Shown here piece by piece: positions 25,372 to 37,090 of a DNA stretch of 64,000 bases. Position numbers and translations under genes: made by a program. Within the stretch, counting starts at the first letter, position 1. Each line of letters begins with the position of its first letter. Source of the DNA: Lithospermum erythrorhizon (Eukaryota; Streptophyta; Magnoliopsida; Boraginales; Boraginaceae); contig JADFUC010001147.1 in assembly GCA_019722365.1 (NCBI GenBank), positions 310,001 through 374,000 on the forward strand, read 5' to 3'. Below the pieces are notes generated by a model that saw only the letters and a program-made list of their open reading frames with translations, did not search any database and had not been told where the DNA came from.

Positions 25372-25439
25372 TGAATTGATACGAATCAAATCAAATTAGA
25401 ACATCATTGTGAAATTCATTTTTAATTTAGAGATATCTG

Positions 25440-25640
25440 GTACTATGCTTTTCTATTCGATGATAGAATATATTCGATATTCGATTCGTTTCGTAATATT
25501 CAGTTCATATTCGATATTCGGTTCGTTTTGTAATATTCGGTTGGTATTCTATATTTAGGTCCGTGTTCGATATTAATTAAACTATTAGATTTGATTTATA
25601 ATATTTGGTATTATTCACTATTGGTCCATTATTCGATATT
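25440..25640. repeat. Degenerate short tandem repeat of TTCGATATTCGG type
   Basis: Repeated variants of TATTCGATATTCGGTTCG and CGTAATATTCGG follow each other for about 200 bp. A related set of words in the opposite sense occurs at about 28,690-28,960. This is low-complexity DNA without coding capacity. Confidence 0.5.
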
Positions 25641-26737
25641 AGAAGGGTATTGATATTCACAGTCAGTTCTTGTCGGTTCGAATTTTTAGTTTAGGCAAAA
25701 AACAAAAATATGAAAAATCAACTACAAATTTGAATATATCAATACACTGACAATTACAAAAATATGAAAAATCATTTATAAATAATTTGAATAATTAAAA
25801 AATCAATTACAAATAATACAGTGAATTAAAAAAAGAATAATCAGAACAAACAAAACATTTAAGAAAAAATCAGAGTCAGGGAGCAACTGCTAAATGTGAT
25901 GTTTCCCCACAAGTGAACAATCACCAGTTAAGTGAGAACAATAATAATAATGGTGCAAAACTAACAGGGCCGCTAGCAGTTGGATCAATGTTTGTATTCT
26001 AAACTCCAAAATAATTTCAGCCACTTGTTTCGTTAATAGGAAGGAGGGTTCTCATTATTGCCATCGAACAAATGAAGAAAACAATAGGCTCCTTGATGCA
26101 CTGGTTAAAAAGTACTTAGAAAAAGTGAAAATGATATTACTCTTAAAAACAATTATATCATTCTTTCATACAGTGAATCTGGTATGGAGTGGAGATGTGG
26201 AGGTTGGCTGCGCAATCACACGAAGGAAATGGGGAACAAAGGTTTGACAATTTAACTTCTATATTACTTACTAGTGCTATTTTCACCAATTAATGTTAAT
26301 GTCATTTGAATTACTATTTATCCTTCAATCCATTTTAAATTGTGAGTGTTTGAGGAAGCTTTAACTAAGTACAAACTAGTCATTTTAAATTATTTTTTAC
26401 ACCCAATTAGTGCTAATATTCTCGTATATTAGATTATAATAAATATTACAATAATCATATACTATTATTGAAAAATTACAATACTAATTTTATGATTGCT
26501 AATTACTCGTATAGTAGATTATTCTTAGTATAGATTGTGCATTATTTTTAATTTATATTCATAATGGAAGCTAGTCCTTGGAGCGAGTCGAATCAAGTCG
26601 AGTCGAACCGTTAATATTTGTGATAATCGTTAATTAAATTCGAATCTTAATGTTCATATAATAGAGTATTGTACTACTCTTACTAAGTAAGAATAGATTA
26701 ATCGAATAATAATAATGTCGTCGCATAATTATAAAGT

Positions 26738-27133
26738 TGTTGTGAAAGCCAAATTTTATGTAAGCTGAGAGAACTATTATGTTGAACTTGCTAATAAGAA
26801 CTTCAAGAACTATTATTAGAACTATTACTTGAATGATAAAAGAGAGACAAGAAAATATATTGTATTGCTTTGATACTTGAATTAAGCTTTGATTGTTGGA
26901 TAGATCAAATGTACTGAGGCTGCATATATATAGTGGAGTGTTACCAAATGCATGGTGGTAAGTGCGACACAGGATAATGAGAAGTCTTTAGTTAGGTGTC
27001 GATGTTTGAGTATCTGAGAGTGTCTTGATAGGTGTCATTCTTGGAGGAACTCTTCTTGCAAGGTGTTATTCACTTATAGTTTGATGGTATTGAAATTTCA
27101 ATCCATGAAACACTTTTATATGTGTTCGTAACA
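26738..27133. mobile_element. Solo LTR (candidate), about 396 bp
   Basis: The segment starts TGTTGTGAAAGCC and ends GTTCGTAACA, the inverted TGTT/AACA ends of many Copia LTRs. It contains a TATA-like GCATATATATAG. The local tandem repeat allows an empty-site comparison: at about 27,313 the uninterrupted sequence reads ATTATAAAGT then ATTGAATA, whereas here ATTATAAAGT is followed by the insert and then AAGTAACATTGAATA. The AAAGT/GAAGT pair could be a decayed target duplication. Confidence 0.55.
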
Positions 27134-27185
27134 AAGAGAAGTAACATTGAATAATTATTGATAATCATAACTACATCAGGTCAGA

Positions 27186-27440
27186 TTGTTAGGATATTTT
27201 ATATAGTTATATCAGTATATAACTACATTACTCGTATAGTAGAATATTGTACTACTACATTACTTGTATAGTAGATTAATCGAATCTCATAAGATCGTGA
27301 TACTATAATTATAAAGTATAATTGAATATAACTAATGATAATCATAAATATATCAAAATGAATTGTTAGGATATTTTACATAATTATATCAGTATATAAC
27401 TACATTATTCGTATAGTAGAATATTGTACTAGTCATTACT
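27186..27440. repeat. Tandem repeat, period about 177 bp
   Basis: TTGTTAGGATATTTTA followed by TATATCAGTATATAACTAC and CGTATAGTAGAATATTG occurs at 27,186 and again at 27,363. Older partial copies with CTCGTATAGTAG and TTGTACTACT lie at about 26,500-26,735, upstream of the solo LTR. Non-coding. Confidence 0.6.
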
Positions 27441-30400
27441 TGTCATTCTAAATTATACACAAATTAAATAAATTAGAATCTATCATATATATATAAAGTC
27501 TAGGCATTCATCAGTTCATAATTTTAAAATTAAACAAATATGGCTTTTATTTTTTAGATTACTTTTTATACATCTTTCTTTTGCTTGAGCCACTTATTAT
27601 TAAAACAAGTGAAAATTAAATATTTCCAAATAATAATGATAGAAATTTAGGATAAAACTAAATTTTAAAAAGATATAATAATATATTAAATATGGATGTT
27701 GAATGAAATGTCTTTTAATTTATATTTGTATATGAAGAAAATATTTATTTATTTTTATTTTTTTTTATAATTGAAAAAGAGTAAAAATGAGGGAAAAAAA
27801 ATAACTACAAAATAGGGAGGGTATAAATTTAGAGGTTAAATAGAGATTGTGTGAATAATTTATTGATATTTTTATTTTAGAGAAGCGATGCGGCTTAATT
27901 TTTATCATTTTTCTGATTTGATCCCTAAAATAGTTTTTAGGGGAATTGATGTAGTACTCTAAGAATTCGTAGTATTTGGTGAAGGTTAAATCTTGTGATA
28001 GGCGTGTCGTATTATTAAATTTCTTTACTAATTAAATGGTAGTATTTTAATACATATTGGTTTCAAATTTAATATATAGACTTTTACTATATACTTAACA
28101 ATTGTTTCAAAATATATATATATAAATTAGATTAAATTTTCAATTAAAATTAGTAGTATTTTTTTAAAATATTAGTTTTTAAATTTTTTATTTAATAATT
28201 ATTAAGATGCACAAACATTTTTATTTGCAAACTATAAGCCCAATACAGTATGGCAGCAATCTACAGTGAATGACAAAGTGCAAAATCATGTCAATCTTTA
28301 GGTTATTTGTATATGAATGGCTAACTTTTAAATAGAATTATTCAATTGGTCAAATAGATTTTTGCTATTGTGAACAGAGTCTCAGATCTCATCTTTGATA
28401 TTTGACTTTGCTTCACTCTTGCCTTTGTCATATTCTTTGTGTTTTGGCCTTCGTTATACTTTGTGGTTGTAATATACGAATTAATGTTATTTTTTGGAAT
28501 TATAGCTATAAATTTTCAATAATTGTTGATGGTGAAATTGTTTTAAATTAAATTCTATTTACAATTTTGGGTTATTTATATGTGTTAATTTGTTAATTTG
28601 AAATTTCATTTTATCAAATGATTGTTAATTTTGTTAATTTGAAGTTATATTCTTGTTACTGAGTTCAAAATGCTCAAATCCAATATAATAGCGAATCTGA
28701 ATGCGGATAACTAGCCGTTGACAACCGAATCCGAAGCCGAATTGAATGCGAATATATAATACTTAGTCAAATAAGAGTATCGAATCCAAATCGAATATGA
28801 GTATTCTAAAAATTAAAACGAATACTCGAATATGAATACGAATACTTATATACAAAGGGATTGAGCGGAATACGGATGTACTTTTGATGATACGTCTTGA
28901 ATCTGAATACGAATAGTGTTAAAAAAAAAAAGCATATTCGGTTATATTTGAGTCGGGATTCGATTTAAGATAGGTTAAATTATCCGTCACTTAGATTAAA
29001 CCAATGAGCAATCGGGTAACAAATTCACCCTCTACTTTTCTTCTGCTTTTGTTTTGGTGACGGTTAGCTGGATTCGCAGTTTCTTAGTCTTTGATAAAGT
29101 CAAGCGAGAGATCATTTTATCATGGAAAGCAAACTCCTTTGCATTCATAAGCACCAACGGGAAGATGGTGGATTTGTTTTTAAGGGCAGTGTGTTGACAT
29201 ACAGCTGTCAGTTTACTTTATGTATTGTTACAATCGGTGTATTAGGTATAAAAGTATGAATAAATTATTATTGTTCCTTTGTAAGTTCTTGATTCAGTTC
29301 TATTTTCCATTGAGTGCGCTACATGTACGTGTGTTCCGAATAACTTCCTATAGGCATTTGGATAATCAGCCCCAAGTATGTCTTTCCATTTCCAAATTCA
29401 GGAGGTGCTTCGCTCTAGCAATTGTAAGATCAATTCAAGTTTGCTCTGTTTTAGGTATCTCATATTGGGACTTCATATATTCAACCTCATTCAAGTTTGT
29501 GGTGATATAGTACCTTTAGTCCTTTACCGAAGGCAAACAGACAGACTTCCTACGCCAAAATGTAGTTGGTTATATTGGCTTGTACCGAACTCAAACAGTC
29601 ATGCTTAGGCAGATTTCGAACTTTGAGAGGTTCGCATGTAAAAAGCTACCGATTACGAAGGTAGTAGGTTGCTGTGGATCTAGTAAAATTCACCTGACTT
29701 TTCATACAAAAAGATTGAAGCCCCTTGGTAAAGGATAGCAATTCTTTCGTGTCTTTAATTTCTGGCATTAGAAGTAAAGCGGAATGTCATAGCGGTCGAG
29801 CTTGAGCTTCCCGCTGCATGGCTTGATGAGGATGCTCATTTACTTGACTAAAACATGTCCTTGTACGTGAAGAGGCCAAGATATTGGTATTCGGCCAAAC
29901 AGCTCTTATAGGTTAAGTTATGGTCCGGGGCCTCAGCTTTTTCATGTAGGAGATCGCAATGGCCACTTTGTAAATTAAATTAATCTTGTTCGTTGGATTA
30001 TGGGTGTATGCACATGCTCGTCTTTCTTATGGTATGTCATCCAAAAACAAAATTGGCTAAATTTCATAATGGAAAATATTTGAATAAATCTTTAAATCTT
30101 CGGCCTTTCAATAGGTATGTGGGGTGATTTTTTGTCTTGAACTTTTTGAAACAAATCTTTTTGGCTTTGGTATACTTTAATAGGTAGAATTTAAAGAGGC
30201 AAAGGCAGGGAAAATTTAGCCAATTTTAATTATGTATCGTTTTAAAATAACAATCTTAGTGGATCGGTTTAATAATCAATTTTAATTAATTCAATTAAAA
30301 AATACGTCATCTTGGCCCTTCTTTCATGCAGCAAACCAACTTATAATGATTGTGTTGATATTGTTTTTGAATCTGCTGTTGGATTTTACGGATTAAAATA

Positions 30401-32204
30401 ATAATTATTATCTGATTTCTTATATGGAGTACAAGTAGAGGAAATATGTCTTTTGTTGAGGGCCAATATCGAAAGCGGATTCGGCGAAAGTTGTAAGTCG
30501 ATTGTTGTTAATAGTCGTAATAAAAAATACGTTGATCGTTATGTCAGCAGCGTTATTAAGCGGAATACAATTTTCTTATTTATATGGACTTTCTAGTAAA
30601 ATGGAGATACTTTCTACGCAAAATAAAACTCTCATATAGTTAAAATCCATCCCACTTTGTATCATTATCCATCAGAAGAGGGAGACATTCATTAAGAAGC
30701 TCTCTGATAAAACCCTGAACTCTCAAACTCTAATTTTTGAATATCCTTCAAGCTTGCTAAGGTCCTAGACTCAAATTCTGTCGCAAGACTAAAAAAAGCT
30801 ACCCAAGTTGACGGCGTCGTTTCCACTAGAACCTTCAGCATCGAAAGTCCTAAGATAGGTGTTGATTTTGATGCAAAAGAAATGTATAATGTCAGATTCA
30901 TTATCAAACAATACTAGTTGTTTCCCACTTTGATTCTATCTAAGATATGTTTTTGAGTAATAGATTATTGATTTGACATGGTTAAGCAGAATATTGAGTT
31001 GGATAAATTGCTTTATTGATTGTTCTCTTTTAATGAATTTGAAGTGGTAGGTTATTTGACTGAATCAATTTGTTAGAATAATGTTTTGATTAAAAACTAA
31101 AAATAAATAAATTAGAACATAGGTTATTGTAAAACCCATATACTAGAATACCATATATTGTGAAGATAATTTCTATGAAATAATGTAATTGTAACAATGA
31201 ATGAAAATATTCACTATTACTTTATCATTTTTTGGTGTAAAATTTTGTTTAGTGTTTGAAAGTATTTCTCAGCAAAATCAATGTGCTTGAGATACATACA
31301 ATTTACTCTTTTCGGTCTCATTTTTTTGATTCATTAGTATCTATTGATATAATTTTGTAGTATTTCAGAAGTGGTTTACAATTAATTAGAGGAAACAACA
31401 AAAACCATCCAAGTAAACATAGATGCTTGGAGTAATTGAATTCAGACTCTTGAAAATAGTTACAAATTCTACATTTAAGAATCTCTCATATGAGATAATC
31501 GAATATCGAATGATCACAGGCGTTGATTTGAAATCTTTTTTTGATCCAAGTAGAGGTCAAGGATTCGAATCTAAGTACTTAGAAAAAGAAGGATTAGAGT
31601 ATTGCAATGTGTATAAAAAAAACTTTGGTCTAATCCAACTCCTTACAAATGACGGAGTACACATTGGCCCCAGAGAAACTTCTTATTTACAGAAACTTCT
31701 TATATGTGATTATGTAGTTCCACGATGATCATAGGTGACCTCAATGACGGGGATCTCGTTCACGAAAAAAAATGCTTAAATAGAAAGTAGGTTTGAAGCA
31801 GGATTGGACTATCTCGTGGAAGGGAATCAATGTACATACTGCCGAATGGTGTTTTTTAGCTGAAATATTTATTTTTCTTACTTGAGGTAATTTACGTAGC
31901 TACAACACAAATAGAGAGCGAAATAGTCGTTCAGCCTGAGAAGCGATTCTTGTTTTTGGTGTGTGTATAACAGAGCAACCTCGTGAACCAAGCCGTATTT
32001 AAGCGTGGTAAATACATTTATTGCATGCTGCTAACTCACAGCTCGGCGTAGTAAATACATTCGGCCATGCGCGCTCTGGGAGCCTATTTCTTGCATAGGC
32101 AATGATGTGATGTGAGTCAAGTATATTCGATCGAGTTTTTAAGTCTAATTTTAAGAATACATGTGACTATCGATCATCCAATCCAGCCCCACCTCTTCTT
32201 TTCC
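27441..32204. other. Gene-poor AT-rich region
   Basis: No gene is supported. Overlapping frames at 29,220-29,608, a minus-strand frame at 30,692-30,907 and a 101-codon plus-strand frame at 31,423-31,728 are open by chance or are decayed repeat remnants; I recognise no domain. Short sequence blocks near 29,500-29,900 and 31,720-32,090 are GC-richer and may be retroelement fragments. Confidence 0.45.
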
Positions 32205-32640
32205 TCAACAGATCACCACCTTGCAACACATTCTCATTTGACATTTCGAATTAGATTTCTGGCAAGGAATCTGAATACCCTTTTGATGATTAAACCCATA
32301 AACCATCTCTGACTCCTTCAACAACTCCACAAAAAGAGGATGATTAAAATAAATCACAGGGACAAATACTCTTGATGTTTCATGTTCTTGATCACCCACG
32401 TACACAGCCAAGTGCCCTTTTGGCACATGCATCATTGGTTTCTCCATAACCGACCCGAATATAACTGGGTTGGTTTTTTATAAATTTCAAATATTTTGCT
32501 CCATGCTTCATTGATTGCCCCCAATGCCAGAGTTTGAACAAAGAAGCGGGTCTTGATTTTTGTTTTCCATTAAGGAACCATTTGAATACTCTAGTCAACC
32601 TGAAACCTTTGTTCTTCCTCATCATCTTAATGTTTGTCAA
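32205..32640 (-). pseudogene. SAUR-family auxin-responsive protein, frameshifted
   Basis: Small auxin-up RNA proteins are short, usually intronless genes whose products promote cell expansion by inhibiting PP2C.D phosphatases. On the minus strand, 32,640 to about 32,445 encodes MRKNKGFRLTRVFKWFL and a basic stretch ending YIRVGYGE. The conserved SAUR core continues in another frame, 32,447-32,205: VPKGHLAVYVG, RVFVPVIYFNHPLFVELL, then GFNHQKGIQIPC. The switch falls at GGAGAAACC (32,439-32,447). Loss of one GA from an ancestral GAGA would explain it, since YGEKPMMHVPKGHL would then read through. All other parts look intact, so the break is recent or a sequence error. A plausible TATA box lies upstream. 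Confidence 0.75.
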
Positions 32641-32749
32641 AGGTGCTTAATGACAAGTGGAGGAGGAGAGGAAGAGTAGGACAGAATTTTGAAACAGAGT
32701 GTGGTATTATGACAAAGAAGAATGCAGTTTTGAGAGTGTAATAGAAGGG

Positions 32750-32756
32750 TTTTATA
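32750..32756 (-). promoter_or_regulatory. TATA box of the SAUR pseudogene
   Basis: TATAAAA on the minus strand, about 110 bp upstream of the ATG at 32,640, giving a leader of roughly 80 bases. The LINE remnant begins about 70 bp further out, so it interrupts the upstream promoter region. Confidence 0.5.
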
Positions 32757-32825
32757 GGTTAGGAACTCTTCATCATATTTTCTTTTTACAATGACTCAAC
32801 TTGATATCTCGTATTTTCGAATAAT

Positions 32826-34110
32826 ATGGTGTCTACTATTTTAATACTCCAATCAGTTTCTATTTGCCAGTCAAAAGTAAAATTACTTTTGATTTCAAAT
32901 GCTATATTGAAGTATGTATTTATTGGTAAATTTACTCATGGAAGACCTCCTATGAGCATCATTAAGAATTTCTTTGCTGGTCTGAACCTTAAAGGTGATA
33001 ATAATATCTCTCTTTTGGACAAAAAATATGTTTTTATTGAGTGTAATTGCAGAATTTATTTTTTTAGAATTTGGTTGAAGTTAAATTGGTCTATCCAGGT
33101 TCTGCTAGCAGATTTTTTTAAATGGAACATAGAATTCTCTCATTCTAAGGATCACCCATTGCACTTATATGGATTCAAATTGAAGTCTTACCCCTGTATT
33201 TTTTTGAAGTGAAATCTCTTTTGTCCATCTCTAGTGCTATTAGGAGACCCATACAAATTGACCCCAGAAATATTGTTAGAACTAACTTAAGTTCAGCTAG
33301 AATTTGTGTGGAATTAGATGTTTCAAAATCTTTTATTGATTCTATCTGAATTAGTTTTGAAGATGAGGTTACTTCTTATTGCTCGGTTTGCTCTCATACT
33401 GGCCATATATAAGGTGTTTGTTGATTTGTCCCAAAGAGAATTTCTTACAGATTCTAACCTTCATTTTGTCCCTCAAACTGATAAGTTAGAGCATAGGAAT
33501 AAAGGAAATCAACCTCATGTGTTTAATGAATTACAGCACCCAAAGTTTGTTCCAGATTACATGGATAAGAATTTGGCAACTGAGAACTCTTTTAGCTCCT
33601 TAGCTCTACCTATTATTATTGGTGGAACTACTACAACAGACTTGGGATTAGGTAAAACTGAAAAGTTAGTTGAAGTGGCGAGAGAACTTGAGTCGGGGCA
33701 CAAGCAAAGCAACATGATTGGGTTCATAACGCCAAAAATGTAGGAGCGAGGGGACACAAAGACCATCACAAAAGTGCTGCAGAACTTGGATTGTAAACAG
33801 AACAGACATAATATGAGCATTGAGGAGGCAGAGCACCAAGTTATAGCCAAGCTATATATTTCTCAGGCTGATTCATATGCTAAAAAACATATTGCACATA
33901 TTATATAGGAGGATGATCATGTCAATAAGGTAACGAGCAAACCATTTCATATTGACATTGATCCGCTCGTCATTGTTGATGAACACCATAAAGTGTTACT
34001 TTCCCAACTTCCGGACCAATCTCGGCTGTTTCTTACTAGATGCATGCCCGCGCCGAGGAAGTCTTCCAGCAACAAAATTAAACTCTTTGAACAACAATTT
34101 GGATAGGATT
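32826..34110 (+). pseudogene. LINE ORF1 remnant: DUF4283 domain plus zinc knuckle
   Basis: The frame 32,826-33,212 encodes a DUF4283 domain, with FIGKFTHGRPPMSIIKNFF, then LNLKGDNNISLLDKKYV and WLKLNWSIQVLLADFFKW. These domains mark the first protein of plant L1-type LINEs. After a stop it resumes with ISSAIRRPIQIDPRN, then RICVELDVSKSF and CSVCSHTGH, a zinc knuckle of CxxCxxxGH type. Stop codons and frame changes interrupt it throughout. From 33,400 to 34,110 a coding-like, charged sequence continues, but no reverse transcriptase is seen. It is a dead fragment, cut at the 3' side by the hAT element. Confidence 0.7.
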
Positions 34111-34132
34111 GATTATTTTACTAAGAGAGGAC

Positions 34133-37090
34133 CATAGTTGCGCGCTATGGCCAGCAGCACAATGGCGCCCACCGGCCCCATTGAAAGTGGTGCGGTGTGA
34201 ATTCGCTAGGCGGTCGAAAAGCGTTGCAGCTCGCCATGGCATTGCGCCAGCGGAAAACTCGAAAAGACAACGCCATATATACTGTTTTTTTTTTTATAGA
34301 AAATCAGTGAAGTTAAACAGCTAAACTAATTAGCTTTTTCTCATTCTAAGCAGCCTCCACCTCCTCAAAGCAGCGCCTCTTCTTCTTATTTTTTTTTTTT
34401 CTTCTCTTCATTTTCGTCCCAATTTGCTGCTCCAAGCTGAAACCCACTGGTAATTGTTAATGTATTTAAATTTTAATGATATTTAAATTTTAATATACTA
34501 CTATTATAGATAGTAGATACATTTTTTGTTAAGTTCTTTAGTTTGTATATATTCTTTAATTTGTATATAATCTTTAGTTGTATATATTCTTTGCTTCAGA
34601 TTTTAGTTTGTATATGTTGTTGCTTCTAAATTTTTAGTTCTTGGATTTTTATATATTCTTTAGCTAAATTTTAATGAACTCTAATTTGTATATATTCTTT
34701 AATAGTGAATTTGTATTAAATTTTATGATTATAGATTTCAAATAGAATCAACTTCTCAAATTGAATTGGTTCTTCAACATCTACAAAAACTAAAAGATAT
34801 TGGTTTAAGGACTATGGCACTTCCGATCTAAAAGGTAAAGATGTGGGTTAAGTGTAATTTTTTGTAATAAAGTTAGTAATGGGGGAATTATTCGTCATAA
34901 ACACCATTTACTTGGAGATAATAAAATGTCTCTGTTGTCCTAAGTGCCCTACCCATGTGAAAGAGAGACTTTTGGAGTATAAAAGGACAAAGGATGAGGG
35001 GAAACAAGCAATAAATAAAGTGAGTAGTTTTGATGTAGCAATTGGAGCTGATTTTGAAGTTGATTAAATGGAAATTGATCAACAAGTGCTCTCTAGTACT
35101 AAAGGTCCTATGGATATGTATTATAAGCGGGGTCCTATCTTGAAAAGGAAAAGAAATGCGAATGATAAAAAAGATAGCGATAAGTATAGGAAGGAATTAA
35201 GGGACCATGTTGTTCAGGGAGATGGATGTATGATTCCGGAATAACATTTAATGTTATTAAGTATGAATCTTTACAAGATGCAGTTGAGGCAATTGGACAA
35301 TATGGTCCAGAGATGAAGGCTCCATCTTATTATGAAGTGTTTAAATAAAAAGAAACAAGAAACTGAAAAATTAGTTGAGGAAAATGTGGAGGAGGCCAAG
35401 AAAAATGGTTGTACGTTGATGGCTGATGGTTGGATTGATAAGAATGGGAGGGTACTTGTTAATTTCTTGGTGAACACTCCTAAGGGGAGTTATTTCATGG
35501 ATATTGTTGATGTTTCATCTTATTCAAAAATTGGGACAAAGGTGTGTGAATTGCTTAGCAAGTATATAGATAAAATTGGTCTTGAAAATGTGGTTCAAGT
35601 GGTAACTGACAATGCATCTGAAAATGTTAAAGCTGGCAAAATGCTTGAGATAAATTATCCACATCTTTTTTGGACTCCTTGTGCTGCACATTGCCTTGAT
35701 TTGATGTTCGAAGACATCTTCAAAATCGATAGATTCAGGGTTACAATCGAGAGGGCAATTAAGGTTAATGGTTACATCTACAATCGAACAAAGGTCTTGA
35801 ACATAATGCGAAAGTTCACCAATAATAAAGAAATGGTTAGGCTGGCTAAGACCCGTTTTGCTACAGGTTTCTTAACTTTGAAGAGGTTTAAAGAGGAAAA
35901 AGCAAATTTGATTGCTCTTTTTAATTCCCAAGAATGGCGTGATAGTAACTACTCAAAAGAAATTTTGGGGAAAAATATCAAAAGAATTCTTGGAATGCTA
36001 TAATTTTGAAGAAATATTACGGATATTCTTAAGATTGGTGGTCCACTTTTGAGTGTCTTACGTATGGTTAATGGAGAAAAAAACCCCTGCGATAGGGTAT
36101 ATTTATGAGGCCATGGATAGGGCAAAAGAGGATATTTCTAAAGCCTTCTCGGATAGAGAAGACACGTACAATGAATTTTTTACAATTATTGATAGGAGAT
36201 GGGACAATAAATTGCATAAGCCTTTGCATGCTGCAGGTCATTATCTAAATCGTAGCTTATTTGATAAAGACCAGGAAATCGATGGAGTGTATGAGATTGT
36301 AGAAGGTTTTCAAACATTTCTTCTGAAAATGGTCCTGGATCACGAGAAGCAAGAAAAAATTATGGAGGAGTTAGATGCATATCGAGGTACGGAGGGTTCT
36401 TTTGGTTCGCCCTTAGCAAAGAAATTTCGAGATAAACACTCACCAGGTAAATTTTACTTTGAGAAATATTTTATAATATTACATATTTCTAGTTATTAAT
36501 GTTATATTGAAAATGTGAATATGTTAGCTCACTGGTGGATGAACTATGGTGCATCGGCTCCTAACTTGAGAAAGTTTGCCATTCGGATTTTGAATCTTCT
36601 TTGTAGCTCATTTGGATGTGAGAAGCTGGAGATTCTTTGAACATGTCAGAATAATTTATTTTTAATTTTTTTTATTATGATTTTTACTTTCAAATCTTTG
36701 ACATCGTTTTTTTTATAGATTCATAGCAAAAGGAGGAACATGCTTGAGCAGGTTCGTCTGAATGATTTGGTGTATATCAAGTACAACAGGGCTTTAAAGC
36801 GTCGATATGCAATACATGGGAGGATCGATCCAATTGCTTTGAGTGATATTGATGATTCCAATGAGTGGTTCACTGGTAACCCTAAAAATATTGATAAGAG
36901 TGTTGTGATTGATGATGAAGATGATGGCTTGGCAGGGGTTGATGTTGGAGAAGAAGAAGAAGGAGCAAACTACAATCTGAGGTCTCAAAATGCTACATCT
37001 TCAGTTGCACGTTCAAAGAATAGAAGTCTTCTTTGGTTGATGATGATTAGGAAGAAAATACTCAATGTGGAACATAGGAGTAGAAAATGA
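34133..37090 (+). mobile_element. Decayed hAT transposon with DUF659-type transposase
   Basis: Transposase relic in pieces. 34,906-35,065 matches the spacer after the BED finger (CPTHVKERLLEYKRTKDEG). 35,090-35,335 gives KELRDHVVQG and, in another frame, AIGQYGPEMKAPSYYEV. 35,332-36,003 is the DUF659 core, with LMADGWIDKNGR, VVQVVTDNASENV and the HCLD motif in TPCAAHCLDLMFEDI. 36,060-36,446 has GYIYEAMDRAKEDI and RRWDNKLHKPLHAAGHYLN. The C-terminal dimerisation part is AHWWMNYGASAPNLRKFA, then MLEQVRLNDLVYIKYNRAL and IDPIALSDIDDSNEWF. Two GT-AG introns fit at 36,447-36,526 and about 36,644-36,718. Several stops and shifts make it non-functional. The left end, near CATAGTTGCGCGCTATGG, is a guess; the right terminus was not found. 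Confidence 0.75.
35332..36003 (+). pseudogene. hAT transposase, DUF659 core segment
   Basis: This is the longest open piece of the relic, 223 codons. It holds the first catalytic aspartate region (MADGWIDK), the VTDNASENV block with the second conserved aspartate, and CAAHCLDL, where Cys and His are conserved across the family. It ends NIKRILGML at a stop caused by a frameshift. The homologous text then continues in other frames up to 36,060. Confidence 0.75.

Noticed and set aside
29220..29608. Two overlapping plus-strand frames of 96 and 76 codons
   Set aside because: Cys- and Leu-rich chance frames without domain or splice support.
31423..31728. 101-codon plus-strand frame
   Set aside because: It is the longest anonymous frame in the region, but I could link it to no family; its composition does not stand out and no flanking exon fits. 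Kept only as a note.
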